Positions 1-8,038 of a DNA stretch of 64,000 bases are shown piece by piece (within the stretch, counting starts at the first letter, position 1; the number at the start of each line of letters is the position of its first letter). The stretch comes from JAQVEM01 sp964616545. Lineage in GTDB: Bacteria; Actinomycetota; Humimicrobiia; Humimicrobiales; Humimicrobiaceae. Location of the stretch: NCBI GenBank assembly GCA_964616545.1, contig CAZTUA010000053.1, positions 16,588 through 80,587 of the forward strand. The letters are read 5' to 3'. Made by a program: the position numbers and the translations under genes. The notes beneath the pieces were generated by a model. That model was given only the letters and a program-made list of their open reading frames with translations. It had not been told where the DNA came from and made no database searches.

Positions 1-313
1 TCATTATATTAATGTCTGCATCTTTTGATATGCAGTGGCCGTGCCCCCTGTGAGTAGATGTTATATAGTCATCTTTATTTATAGCATATATAGCTCCTAC
101 AGCAGTTGCCTCTTCACCCGTATACAGGTGGCATGTCCCATGAATCATCCCCCTTATTATGAATTGTTCGGCCTCACGCTCAAAATGCCTTATTTTATAC
201 ATTTTCTCAAGCATTTCTATCTTTACGCTATCCTTCAGACCCGTAAACTTATCTTTTATTCTGTGACCGTCAATTTTTATATATTTTTCTTTTTCCTCTG
301 AATCCTTATTCAC
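1..313 (-). CDS. TPP-dependent dehydrogenase E1 alpha subunit (acetoin/pyruvate type), N-terminal part
   Basis: The gene runs off the left edge; about 104 codons are visible. The reading contains the E1-alpha signature: an R-x-F-E helix (KIRHFEREAEQ), then GTCHLYTGEEATAVG and the THRGHGHCISKDAD stretch, which shape the active site and thiamine-diphosphate pocket in acetoin and pyruvate dehydrogenase E1 alpha subunits. I place the start at a GTG (311-313) because AGGGG lies 5 nt upstream and the GTG overlaps the TGA of the preceding regulator in a GTGA junction, implying translational coupling. E1 alpha and beta decarboxylate the keto substrate and pass the acyl group to a lipoyl E2. Whether the substrate is acetoin, pyruvate or a branched-chain acid cannot be told from this fragment; the THRGHGH form leans towards the acetoin branch. 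Confidence 0.82.
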   Translation of the reverse strand, partial: MNKDSEEKEKYIKIDGHRIKDKFTGLKDSVKIEMLEKMYKIRHFEREAEQFIIRGMIHGTCHLYTGEEATAVGAIYAINKDDYITSTHRGHGHCISKDADINIM

Positions 314-1260
314 AATTTCCCCTGCTTATTAATACTTATTGCAGTTTCTTCATCTGTAATTAGCATATTTATAAACTTTCCCCTTAAGGCTCCAAGAATT
401 ACTTTCACTTTCCTTTCTCCAAAGGCTATCCCAATAATATTTTTAACATTTTTTAATCTCTCCTGAGAGATTCTTACAATCCTCTCATCAATCCTGTTAG
501 GAACATGCTCCCCATTCTCATTTATAAAAATAAGATTAACATCCCCGACCACTCCAAGGCTGCCCAGATATTTAAAATCTCCCATGCTAAAACAACCCGC
601 TTTAATCAATGTAGAATCCGGACCAATATCACCCAGTCCCACAAGTGCCGTATTTATCCTTTCGGATAATTTAATTATTTCCCGGGTATTGCTTTCATTT
701 TCTACAATTTCTCTTATCTCCCTGCTGTCAAGTATGGCGGGAGAATGTATTACATAACTTATGCTTTCCAGTCTGTCTGCAATATTTTTCGCAACTGCGT
801 TAGTATGAAATCCAGCCCCTGTTTTTCCTAGGCCGCCGATTATCGGTACAACTGTTATCCCTGACTTTCCCTTTACATGGATATAGTCGGCTGCTCCTTT
901 AAGTGAACTTCCCCAGCCAATTCCAAGGTAACTTCCATCTTCCAGCACCCTTTCAAACAGGTCGTTCAGCGCATCCCCTATCATCTTTAAAGTTTTTTCT
1001 TTTTTCTTAAAAGAGGGTACAACTATACATTCTTTTATTTTAAATTTTTTCTCAATCTCGTATTCCAGCAGAGAGTAGTATTCTTTTAAGGAATTTATTC
1101 TTATTTCAACGATTCCGTCTTTCCTTGCCCTGTTCAGGTATCTTGATACCCTGGTTCTTGATATATTTAATTTATTTGCAATTTCCTGCTGGGTCAGCTC
1201 TTCCAGATAATAAAGGCCGGCTATTTTTGTTAAGAATTTTTTTCCAATGATATTTTCCAT
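310..1260 (-). CDS. SorC/DeoR-family sugar-binding transcriptional regulator
   Basis: 316 aa, the normal length for the SorC family. Residues about 10-55 form a helix-turn-helix (LTQQEIANKLNISRTRVSRY), and residues about 60-310 match the sugar-phosphate-binding effector domain, with the typical GIGWGSSLKGAA, VPIIGGLG and GLGDIG segments. Such proteins sense phosphorylated sugars or polyols and control the operon they head. Here the gene overlaps the downstream dehydrogenase E1 alpha gene by 4 nt, so it is almost certainly its local regulator and co-transcribed with it. The Shine-Dalgarno is weak. The effector is unknown. Confidence 0.85.
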   Translation of the reverse strand: MENIIGKKFLTKIAGLYYLEELTQQEIANKLNISRTRVSRYLNRARKDGIVEIRINSLKEYYSLLEYEIEKKFKIKECIVVPSFKKKEKTLKMIGDALNDLFERVLEDGSYLGIGWGSSLKGAADYIHVKGKSGITVVPIIGGLGKTGAGFHTNAVAKNIADRLESISYVIHSPAILDSREIREIVENESNTREIIKLSERINTALVGLGDIGPDSTLIKAGCFSMGDFKYLGSLGVVGDVNLIFINENGEHVPNRIDERIVRISQERLKNVKNIIGIAFGERKVKVILGALRGKFINMLITDEETAISINKQGKL

Positions 1261-1435
1261 TTATTTCAGGCGGTACAGTTTTATTTAAAACCATGTTATA
1301 GCTCTTGATAATTATTGCACATTTGTGCAGCTAATGAACATCTGCTTTTCTGTTAAAGGATACATTAAAAGAATTATAATTTCAAGGTATCCGGGGATAC
1401 GTGCTTTTTTCATATAAATCCCGGGTTTCGTTTCC

Positions 1436-2029
1436 TTACGCGCAGAGTTTTTTAACGATATAAATTATTATCAATTTCACTGCATCTGTTTTTAAATAAT
1501 GAGGGGCACTCCCGTCAAAAAGCATCCTTGCATCCGCCTCAAACTCCGTGCTTTTCTCATCAAAAATTATAAGAACCGGAAACATTTTAAAAGGATGTAC
1601 AATGGAAGCAAACCTAAACTGTTTATATCTTTCCCCGCCAATTTCCAGAGACTTCTTAAGAAAGGCATCGCCATCACTCTCGTATTTCTTTATGAGGGGT
1701 TCCAGCACTCCCGGAATGGTCTTCCAGTAAAAAAGCCCTCCGGGAAGTTCCCTGTATGAGACCCACCTGCCGGTAAGAGGAGTTCCGTCCGCATTTAGAA
1801 GATAATGCAGAACAAGTGAAGATGAATAGGCATCCAGCGGCTCTTCTGCTCCGGGTTCACCTTCACATGTGTAGAAGATTGCCTTCTTATAAGGCTCTAC
1901 AATAATCTCTCTATTAAAAAAACTCAGCTTAATCCTGCGGCCGTCCAGAAGCTCAGAGCCGGCGGACCTCGAAATACTGCCAATATCCCTGGTTATTAAT
2001 TCCTCAAACATCTTATTGCAAATATCCAT
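1436..2029 (-). CDS. DUF3786 domain protein
   Basis: 197 aa soluble protein. The central segment around residues 70-115 (LHYLLNADGTPLTGRWVSYRELPGG) is the hallmark of DUF3786, a family of unknown function found mainly in anaerobes, often near corrinoid or redox enzymes. The final HYLKTDAVKLIIIYI segment is also typical. A GGGG Shine-Dalgarno lies 8 nt before the ATG. The gene stands alone between the SorC regulator and a divergent PTS-like permease, so context does not suggest a partner. No catalytic motif is recognised. Confidence 0.65.
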   Translation of the reverse strand: MDICNKMFEELITRDIGSISRSAGSELLDGRRIKLSFFNREIIVEPYKKAIFYTCEGEPGAEEPLDAYSSSLVLHYLLNADGTPLTGRWVSYRELPGGLFYWKTIPGVLEPLIKKYESDGDAFLKKSLEIGGERYKQFRFASIVHPFKMFPVLIIFDEKSTEFEADARMLFDGSAPHYLKTDAVKLIIIYIVKKLCA

Positions 2030-2162
2030 ATAATCGCCCCGTTAAAATTTATCTCTTTTCAATATCTACATGCAATCATTTTTAATAATTGCCGCATCTG
2101 CCTTCAATTTATATTAAATAGTAAGTATAATATATCATCATCAGGAATTTAGGAATAATTTT

Positions 2163-3464
2163 ATGTCAGCTACAGTTAACATTATTGAACATATAATAAA
2201 CCTGGGCCCGGTTATTATAATACCGGCCCTTCTACTTATTATCAGTCTGATTATCACGGGGAAGCCTCTTAAAAATTTAAAAAACTGTGCCTTTATTTTT
2301 ATTGGTATGACAGCTGTTTCTGTGCTGCTTTCTCTTTTCGTAAATTTTTTTGGGTCAATTGCCAGCACAATAGTCTTAAATTCAACCAGAGAATATACCG
2401 TTATTGACGCGGGCTGGCTCGTTTCCCGATCCGTAATTCTTAATTCCCCTGTTATCCTGCACATAATAATAGGCGTTTTTGTCTTAAATATAGTTATGCT
2501 CTTATTAAGATTTACAAGAACCATAAATATTGATTTCTGGAGTTACTGGAATTTTCTGCTTATTGGTTCGATTGTTTTTACCATTACCGGAATAGCATGG
2601 ATATCAATACTGGTTGCATTAATCGCGGCAGCCATAACCCTTGTTTTATCAGACATATACGCAGTGTATATAAACAGTTACTTTGGAATTAACGGCATAT
2701 CAACTCCCCGGGCACAGATTATCTGCTGGGCACCCCTCTCGCATCTTATTAACATAATCATTAATAAAATACCTTTTATAAGGAAAATTCATATATTCTA
2801 TGAAGAGATCCAATATAAGCTGGGACTCTTTTCAGAGCCGCTGATAGCTGGATTTATCTCGGGATTTATAATAGGAGCAATTACACGTTACAGTAATTTC
2901 TTCCTTGCTCCGGGTCAGAACCTGGCCTATGCCCTTACAAGCGGTGTGGGTATGTCCGTTTTTTTCATAATGATTCCAAGAGCGGTAAATCTTCTTTTTA
3001 TGGGTCTGGCGCCCACAATAAATGATATAAAAAATTTTATAAGCAAAAAAATAACAAAAAGAGAACTATATATAGGCCTTGATCCTATAATTTTCGCCGG
3101 CATGCCTTCCACCCTTATTTTATCTGTTTTTATGATTCCCATGACTATCTATATTTCAACCATTCTGCCTGGAAACACAGTTCTGCCAAATGCAGACCTT
3201 ATAATGATTCCGCTGATACTGGTCTGGGTTATCGCCCCTTCAAGAGGCGATATAATCAGGAGTGCTGTCTCTGCAATAATTATAATTCCTATTGTTTTGT
3301 GGCTAACAACCAGTATGGGTGATGTATTTACGAATTTTTTTCTTAAATATGATATGGAACTCGTAGAGGGCTACAAGAGAATTTCAAGCATTGGAGGCAG
3401 TTCCAATATATTTTCCTGGATTTTGCTAAAAATCATTCAGCCAATGTTTAACTGGCTGCCATAG
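2163..3464 (+). CDS. GatC-like PTS EIIC permease, orphan
   Basis: 433 aa, strongly hydrophobic, about 10-12 membrane segments. The N-terminus (GPVIIIPALLLIISLIITGK), the VIDAGW motif near residue 80, the FWSYWNF motif near 120 and the GISTPRAQ segment near 180 are those of the galactitol-type (GatC) EIIC family. In complete systems this subunit translocates a polyol or pentose while EIIA/EIIB phosphorylate it. No EIIA, EIIB, HPr or sugar dehydrogenase gene lies within this window, so it is either energised by subunits encoded elsewhere or works as a non-PTS transporter. AGGAA precedes the ATG by 8 nt. The gene ends 4 nt before the convergent neighbour. Confidence 0.75.
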   Translation: MSATVNIIEHIINLGPVIIIPALLLIISLIITGKPLKNLKNCAFIFIGMTAVSVLLSLFVNFFGSIASTIVLNSTREYTVIDAGWLVSRSVILNSPVILHIIIGVFVLNIVMLLLRFTRTINIDFWSYWNFLLIGSIVFTITGIAWISILVALIAAAITLVLSDIYAVYINSYFGINGISTPRAQIICWAPLSHLINIIINKIPFIRKIHIFYEEIQYKLGLFSEPLIAGFISGFIIGAITRYSNFFLAPGQNLAYALTSGVGMSVFFIMIPRAVNLLFMGLAPTINDIKNFISKKITKRELYIGLDPIIFAGMPSTLILSVFMIPMTIYISTILPGNTVLPNADLIMIPLILVWVIAPSRGDIIRSAVSAIIIIPIVLWLTTSMGDVFTNFFLKYDMELVEGYKRISSIGGSSNIFSWILLKIIQPMFNWLP

Positions 3465-3468
3465 AAAG

Positions 3469-3951
3469 TTATTCTTCCCTTTTACCTGTTACCCTGTGTG
3501 TTTGCTCCAGGTATAAATTTCTCCTTATAGCAGATTTTTCCCGGAAATTATCTATCCCTTTTCTTTCAAGAATTGTCTTTATCCTGTTATCATCAAGCAT
3601 TATAATTTTTCTTACATTAAAAAGATTTGTTCTTGAGACCCACAAATCAGTTTCCCGGGAAACATATGGGAAAAAGGAGCAGCTTTTTATTATTTCATCC
3701 CATGGAATCTGAATTTTATCGGCAAGGTCTATATAGCTAATTTCCGGAGTTTCTTCCAGGATGCTCTTCGCCTGTTTAAATACTTCCTGACCGGTTCTTT
3801 TTTCGATTCTCTTCAGATTGTAAGAAGACAGGGTCAAAAAAATCCCGTAGATAAGCACAACAGGGACTATAAAGTAATAATACCGGGATAAAAATAATAA
3901 TATATATCTCCCTGTATTACCCAGGAATGTTTCAAGCCAGATACCGGTCAT
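3469..3951 (-). CDS. membrane-anchored protein of unknown function
   Basis: 160 aa. One clear membrane helix (about residues 15-42, rich in I/L/V/Y) is followed by a charged cytoplasmic-type region with a predicted helix-turn-helix-like or coiled stretch (ISYIDLADKIQIPWDEIIKSC), then a basic tail. I recognise no family. A helix such as SYIDLADKIQIPWDEI could be a PCI/winged-helix-like fold, but this is only a guess. AGGAA lies about 10 nt before the ATG. Convergent with the GatC-like gene and followed on the same strand by two tRNA genes. Confidence 0.55.
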   Translation of the reverse strand: MTGIWLETFLGNTGRYILLFLSRYYYFIVPVVLIYGIFLTLSSYNLKRIEKRTGQEVFKQAKSILEETPEISYIDLADKIQIPWDEIIKSCSFFPYVSRETDLWVSRTNLFNVRKIIMLDDNRIKTILERKGIDNFREKSAIRRNLYLEQTHRVTGKREE

Positions 3952-4057
3952 ATTTCTTAATTCCTATAAAAAATAACTTATGATTATTTTCACTGTCCCC
4001 ACTGTTTGGGCTTTACTATAACGGAAGATACCAGAATAAAAATTATCTTAAATATAA

Positions 4058-4133
4058 TGGTGGAGATGAGCGGGATCGAACCGCTGACCTCCTGCTTGCA
4101 AGGCAGGCGCTCTCCCAACTGAGCTACACCCCC
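4058..4133 (-). tRNA. tRNA-Ala (anticodon TGC)
   Basis: 76 nt including an encoded CCA (4058-4060). Full cloverleaf: acceptor GGGGGTG pairs with CATCTCC using two G-U pairs, D-arm begins AGCTCAG, anticodon loop reads CTTGCAA, T-arm GGTTCGATCC. It sits 14 nt downstream of tRNA-Ile on the same strand, and the pair follows the DUF3566 gene as in actinobacterial genomes. Confidence 0.97.
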
Positions 4134-4147
4134 ACATTTTAAAAAAA

Positions 4148-4224
4148 TGGTGGGCCTATCTGGACTCGAACCAGAGGCCTCATCCTTATCAGGGATGCGC
4201 TCTAACCATCTGAGCTATAGGCCC
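4148..4224 (-). tRNA. tRNA-Ile (anticodon GAT)
   Basis: 77 nt with encoded CCA (4148-4150). Acceptor GGGCCTA pairs perfectly with TAGGCCC; anticodon loop CTGATAA gives GAT; T-loop GTTCGAGTCC. First of an Ile-Ala pair that is not part of an rRNA operon here. Confidence 0.97.
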
Positions 4225-4375
4225 CTACTTAATTTTATACAGAGGAAAAAATAGCAATTTAATATTTTTTTGTCAAGGTAAAACGTAACCGGTAGACGGT
4301 AACTTACAGGAAGATATTTATATATCAGAGTAATTACTTATTACTTATAATTTAATTTTAAAAATTCTGGTAAGC

Positions 4376-4768
4376 TTATTCCGATGCTTTGACTTCTTCC
4401 TTCTTTTCCGGTAAAAATCTTAACTCTATGCCTCCGCTTATCCTTAAGACAACATTTACTATCCATACCATTATAGTGCCGACAGCTGCATAGAACACTG
4501 ATGCAACCAGTCCGCCCACAATTAAAACAAGAATGGTTATGATACCGCCGCCACCAAAAAAACTAAATATAGCAAGATTCCCGAGGCCAAATACATCAAA
4601 AATGCTCTTAATGTCAATCCCGGAAAAAGATAAGCCCATCCATGCAATCAGCCCTATTATTGACATTACAATTATTGAAAACAAAAAAAACAGCAAATAA
4701 AAAAACAGCAGAAACTTAAACATTGAAGACTCACTGACACTTTTAAATACTCTTCTTTCTACGGCCAT
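4376..4768 (-). CDS. DUF3566-type transmembrane protein downstream of gyrA
   Basis: 130 aa with two long hydrophobic segments (about residues 17-46 and 72-108). The layout, a basic N-terminus, TM1, a short loop ending in a glycine-rich turn, TM2, then the WIVNVVLRISGGIEL tail, fits DUF3566. In actinobacteria this family lies directly after gyrA and before tRNA-Ile/tRNA-Ala (Rv0007 in M. tuberculosis), exactly as here apart from one inserted gene. GGGAGGT precedes the ATG by 6 nt. Function unknown. The family call rests on pattern plus synteny; the synteny is the stronger part. Confidence 0.72.
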   Translation of the reverse strand: MAVERRVFKSVSESSMFKFLLFFYLLFFLFSIIVMSIIGLIAWMGLSFSGIDIKSIFDVFGLGNLAIFSFFGGGGIITILVLIVGGLVASVFYAAVGTIMVWIVNVVLRISGGIELRFLPEKKEEVKASE

Positions 4769-4929
4769 AAATACCTCCCATCATAGAATGCCAGATAACT
4801 TATATTCGAGTCCTGATCAATACCAGCGTATTCAAAAACTCCATTGCTCAAATTAATCCCTTAAAACAGAACTTTTATTAGATTCTGCTTTAAAAACTTT
4901 TCGTTACGAACTCTTTAACTTTATAAAAG

Positions 4930-5376
4930 TTATTTTGTATATTTTTCTGCTAAATTTCCGAAAAATGGGAACTTGTAAAGTTCTCCCTTGTTAGCCCTTG
5001 TAACTATTATAAGCCTGATAACAAATTCTGCTATTACTACTAGCCATGCTAATACGGTAAACAGTGTCCACCATCCTGCACCATAATATAAGAGATAAGT
5101 CCTTACCATCATCCCTCTTATTACGTTGAATAAGACTACAAAAATAATTCTTAAAACCAGACCGGCAATTCCTACTATCATCGACTGCATTGCATGGAAT
5201 TTGACATACTTATTCTCTTTTTCAAGTATGTACATTATAAGTCCTGAAAGGAAACCACCCCATCCATACAGTAATATTCCAGCGTGTGAAATCCACATAG
5301 CTATCTTTGCATCCAGTCCTGTGGAACTCTTCTTATTAAAATCTGGATGAACTTCCGCGTTTTTCGCTTCTGCCAT
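4930..5376 (-). CDS. DUF4870 (Tic20-like) membrane protein
   Basis: 148 aa from the ATG at 5374-5376. I chose this start over an in-frame ATG 36 nt upstream because AAGGAGG lies 7 nt before it. After a hydrophilic N-terminus come three to four hydrophobic helices with the family pattern: a first helix ending GFLSGLIMYILEKEN, then KYVKFHAMQSMI, then a helix pair and a TRANKGELYKFPFFGNLAEKY tail. DUF4870/Tic20-like proteins are small bacterial membrane proteins of unknown function. Placed between gyrA and the DUF3566 gene, 160 nt after gyrA, with which it may be co-transcribed. Confidence 0.78.
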   Translation of the reverse strand: MAEAKNAEVHPDFNKKSSTGLDAKIAMWISHAGILLYGWGGFLSGLIMYILEKENKYVKFHAMQSMIVGIAGLVLRIIFVVLFNVIRGMMVRTYLLYYGAGWWTLFTVLAWLVVIAEFVIRLIIVTRANKGELYKFPFFGNLAEKYTK

Positions 5377-5536
5377 TTTGTTTTCCTCCTTGTTCAAATT
5401 GGCATTTTGCAAATAAAAAAAATTACATGTATTATTTACCTTAAAAGATACTTTCAGAAGATATGATAACAGATATACTAATAGATTTATATAACAAATT
5501 TAAAATAAAATGATCGCTAACCGCCTCCGGCGCCAA

Positions 5537-7969
5537 TTAATTTTCCGATGCAACAATTGAATATGAGGCCACCCTTGCATTTTCTCCCAGGTTGATAACC
5601 CTGACTCCCTGCGTTGACCTCCCTGTTCTCGATATTGACCTGGCCGGAATTCTTATGAGCACACCGGTATTGGAAATAATCATAACATCATACTCATCCT
5701 TTAATATACCGGCACCGGCAATTTTCCCTTTTTTCTCTGTAAGCTTCAGTGTTCTGAGGCCGAGTCCGCCCCTTTTCTGCCTTTTGTACTCCGAAAGCAT
5801 CGTTCTTTTTCCGTAACCGTTTTCCGTAAGAACAAAAAGATCCCCGCCTGCTTCTCTTGCTATCATCATAGAAAGAACCTCATCATCTTTTGAAAGCCTC
5901 ATTCCTTTTACACCCTGTGAAGTTCTGCCCATGGGCCTGCAGTCTTTTTCGCTGAATCTTATAGCCTGGCCGTTTCTTGTAACCATAATAACTTCATCAT
6001 TACCATTGGATTTTTCTACCGCTATCAACTCATCACCTTTCTTAATGCTTATGGCTATAATCCCGTCTTTTCTTGATGTATTATATGCTTCAATGGATGT
6101 TTTTTTAACCATTCCCCTTTTGGTTGCCATTATTAAGTACTGATCTTCTCCATAATCCTTGACTGCAATTATAGCAGCGACCATCTCTCCCGGTGAAAAC
6201 GGCAGCAGATTAACAATAGCCTTCCCTTTAGATATCCTGCTTCCTGTGGGAATCTGGTGGACCTTCAGCCTGTATACCTTGCCCCGGTTTGAGAAAAACA
6301 TTATGTAATGATGAGTCGATGCTATAAACAGGTGCTTTACAAAATCATCTTCCTTTAAATTGGTCCCGGTCACGCCCTTTCCGCCTCTTCCCTGTTTTCT
6401 GTATGTTGTTACCGGTACCCTCTTGATATACCCTGAATGGGATATTGATATTACATTTTCTTCTTCGGGTATTAAATCTTCAATCTCAATATCAGATTCA
6501 TCGGCAGTTATGTCCGTTCTTCTCTCGTCGCCGTATTTCTTCTTTATTTCTTTGAGCTCTTCCTTGATTACACTATATATTAAACTGTCATCCCCCAGAA
6601 TTTTTTTCAGTTCAGCTATCCTTTCCATCAGTTGCTCGTGCTCCAGTTTTATTTTATCTCTCTCCAGGCCTGTCAAACGGTGTAATCTTAAATCCAGTAT
6701 GGCCTGCGCCTGTATTACCGTTAGCTTGAATTTTTTTACCAGTCTCTCTCTCGCTGTAGGAACGTCTTTTGATGATCTTATAGTTTTTATTACCTCATCC
6801 AGATTATCAAGGGCTATCAGGAGCCCCATCAGTATGTGTTCCCGTTCTTCAGCCTTTTTTAGTTCATATTTTGTCCTTTTTACCACTACATCGTATCTGT
6901 GCTTTGTGTATTCTTCTATAAGGCTTCGCAGATTTAGAGTTTTCGGTACTCCATCTGTCAGCGCCAGCATTATGATTCCAAAAGTATCCTCAAGCTGGGT
7001 ATTTTTATATAGAGAATTAATAACCACATTTGGAATAGCATCTTTTTTAAGTTCTATGGCCACTCTCATTCCGCTCTTGTCAGATTCATCTCTGAGGTCG
7101 CTTATTCCTTCTATTTTCTTGCTCCTTACAAGGTCGGCTATTTTTTCTATAAATCTTGATTTATTTACCTGGTAAGGGAGCTCACTTATTATAATCTGGG
7201 TTCTCCCCTTCTTCGGCTGTTCCTGGTGCACCCTTCCTCTGATTACTATATGGCCCCTTCCTGTCTCGTAAGCATCTCTGATACCGCCTATCCCCATTAT
7301 TATCCCGCCCGTGGGAAAATCCGGGCCTTTGACCTTTTTCATCAGGTCCTTAGCAGAGCATTCAGGATTGTCTATGTAATGAATAACGCCATCTATAACT
7401 TCTATAAGGTTATGCGGCGGTATATTCGTAGCCATGCCTACCGCAATACCCGATGAACCATTTACCAGAAGATTTGGGAATTTTGCCGGAAGAACTGACG
7501 GTTCTTTTAGAGAACTGTCAAAATTGTCAACAAAACTTATTGTATCCTTATCAATATCTGCCAGAAGTTCTTCCGAGATAGAAGAAAGCCTTGCTTCTGT
7601 ATACCTCATGGCAGCAGCCCTGTCTCCATCCACTGAACCAAAGTTCCCGTGTCCGTCTATTAAAATATATCTCTGTGAAAAATCCTGTGCCATTCGCACC
7701 ATCGTATCGTAAACTGCTGTATCTCCATGAGGATGATATTTTCCAAGCACCTCGCCAACAATACGGGCACACTTTTTATATGGCGCACTGGATCTCATCC
7801 CCATATCATTCATAGCATACAAAATCCTGCGGTGAACAGGCTTTAGTCCATCTCTTACATCGGGCAGGGCCCTGCCTATAATTACGCTCATCGCATAGCT
7901 CAGGTAGGAATCCTGCATTTCGGACTCAATTTCAATATTTTTTACTTTACCTCTTAATTCAAATACCAT
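5537..7969 (-). CDS. gyrA: DNA gyrase subunit A
   Basis: 810 aa, usual length. The subunit cleaves and rejoins DNA in the type II topoisomerase that introduces negative supercoils. The N-terminal winged-helix/tower region carries the catalytic tyrosine (Tyr123 in MRYTEARLSS); the quinolone-determining segment reads HPHGDTAVYDTM, with Thr84 where E. coli has Ser83, a natural variant. The C-terminal DNA-wrapping beta-pinwheel (about 500-800) contains the GyrA box QGRGGKG and repeated blades such as TRNGQAIRF. AGGAG lies 8 nt before the ATG. Follows gyrB by 69 nt on the same strand. Confidence 0.98.
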   Translation of the reverse strand: MVFELRGKVKNIEIESEMQDSYLSYAMSVIIGRALPDVRDGLKPVHRRILYAMNDMGMRSSAPYKKCARIVGEVLGKYHPHGDTAVYDTMVRMAQDFSQRYILIDGHGNFGSVDGDRAAAMRYTEARLSSISEELLADIDKDTISFVDNFDSSLKEPSVLPAKFPNLLVNGSSGIAVGMATNIPPHNLIEVIDGVIHYIDNPECSAKDLMKKVKGPDFPTGGIIMGIGGIRDAYETGRGHIVIRGRVHQEQPKKGRTQIIISELPYQVNKSRFIEKIADLVRSKKIEGISDLRDESDKSGMRVAIELKKDAIPNVVINSLYKNTQLEDTFGIIMLALTDGVPKTLNLRSLIEEYTKHRYDVVVKRTKYELKKAEEREHILMGLLIALDNLDEVIKTIRSSKDVPTARERLVKKFKLTVIQAQAILDLRLHRLTGLERDKIKLEHEQLMERIAELKKILGDDSLIYSVIKEELKEIKKKYGDERRTDITADESDIEIEDLIPEEENVISISHSGYIKRVPVTTYRKQGRGGKGVTGTNLKEDDFVKHLFIASTHHYIMFFSNRGKVYRLKVHQIPTGSRISKGKAIVNLLPFSPGEMVAAIIAVKDYGEDQYLIMATKRGMVKKTSIEAYNTSRKDGIIAISIKKGDELIAVEKSNGNDEVIMVTRNGQAIRFSEKDCRPMGRTSQGVKGMRLSKDDEVLSMMIAREAGGDLFVLTENGYGKRTMLSEYKRQKRGGLGLRTLKLTEKKGKIAGAGILKDEYDVMIISNTGVLIRIPARSISRTGRSTQGVRVINLGENARVASYSIVASEN

Positions 7970-8038
7970 TTATCTATACTCCTGACTTTATCCTCTCTCC
8001 ATTCTTTCTTTACTAATAACACCGGGCAACAGTACCGG

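Noticed and set aside
35..301. 88-codon plus-strand reading at the left edge
   Set aside because: Antisense to the E1 alpha gene, whose motifs are unmistakable on the minus strand.
6360..7175. 271-codon plus-strand reading inside gyrA
   Set aside because: Antisense shadow of a certain gene; composition is Ser/Ile/Leu-rich without any motif.
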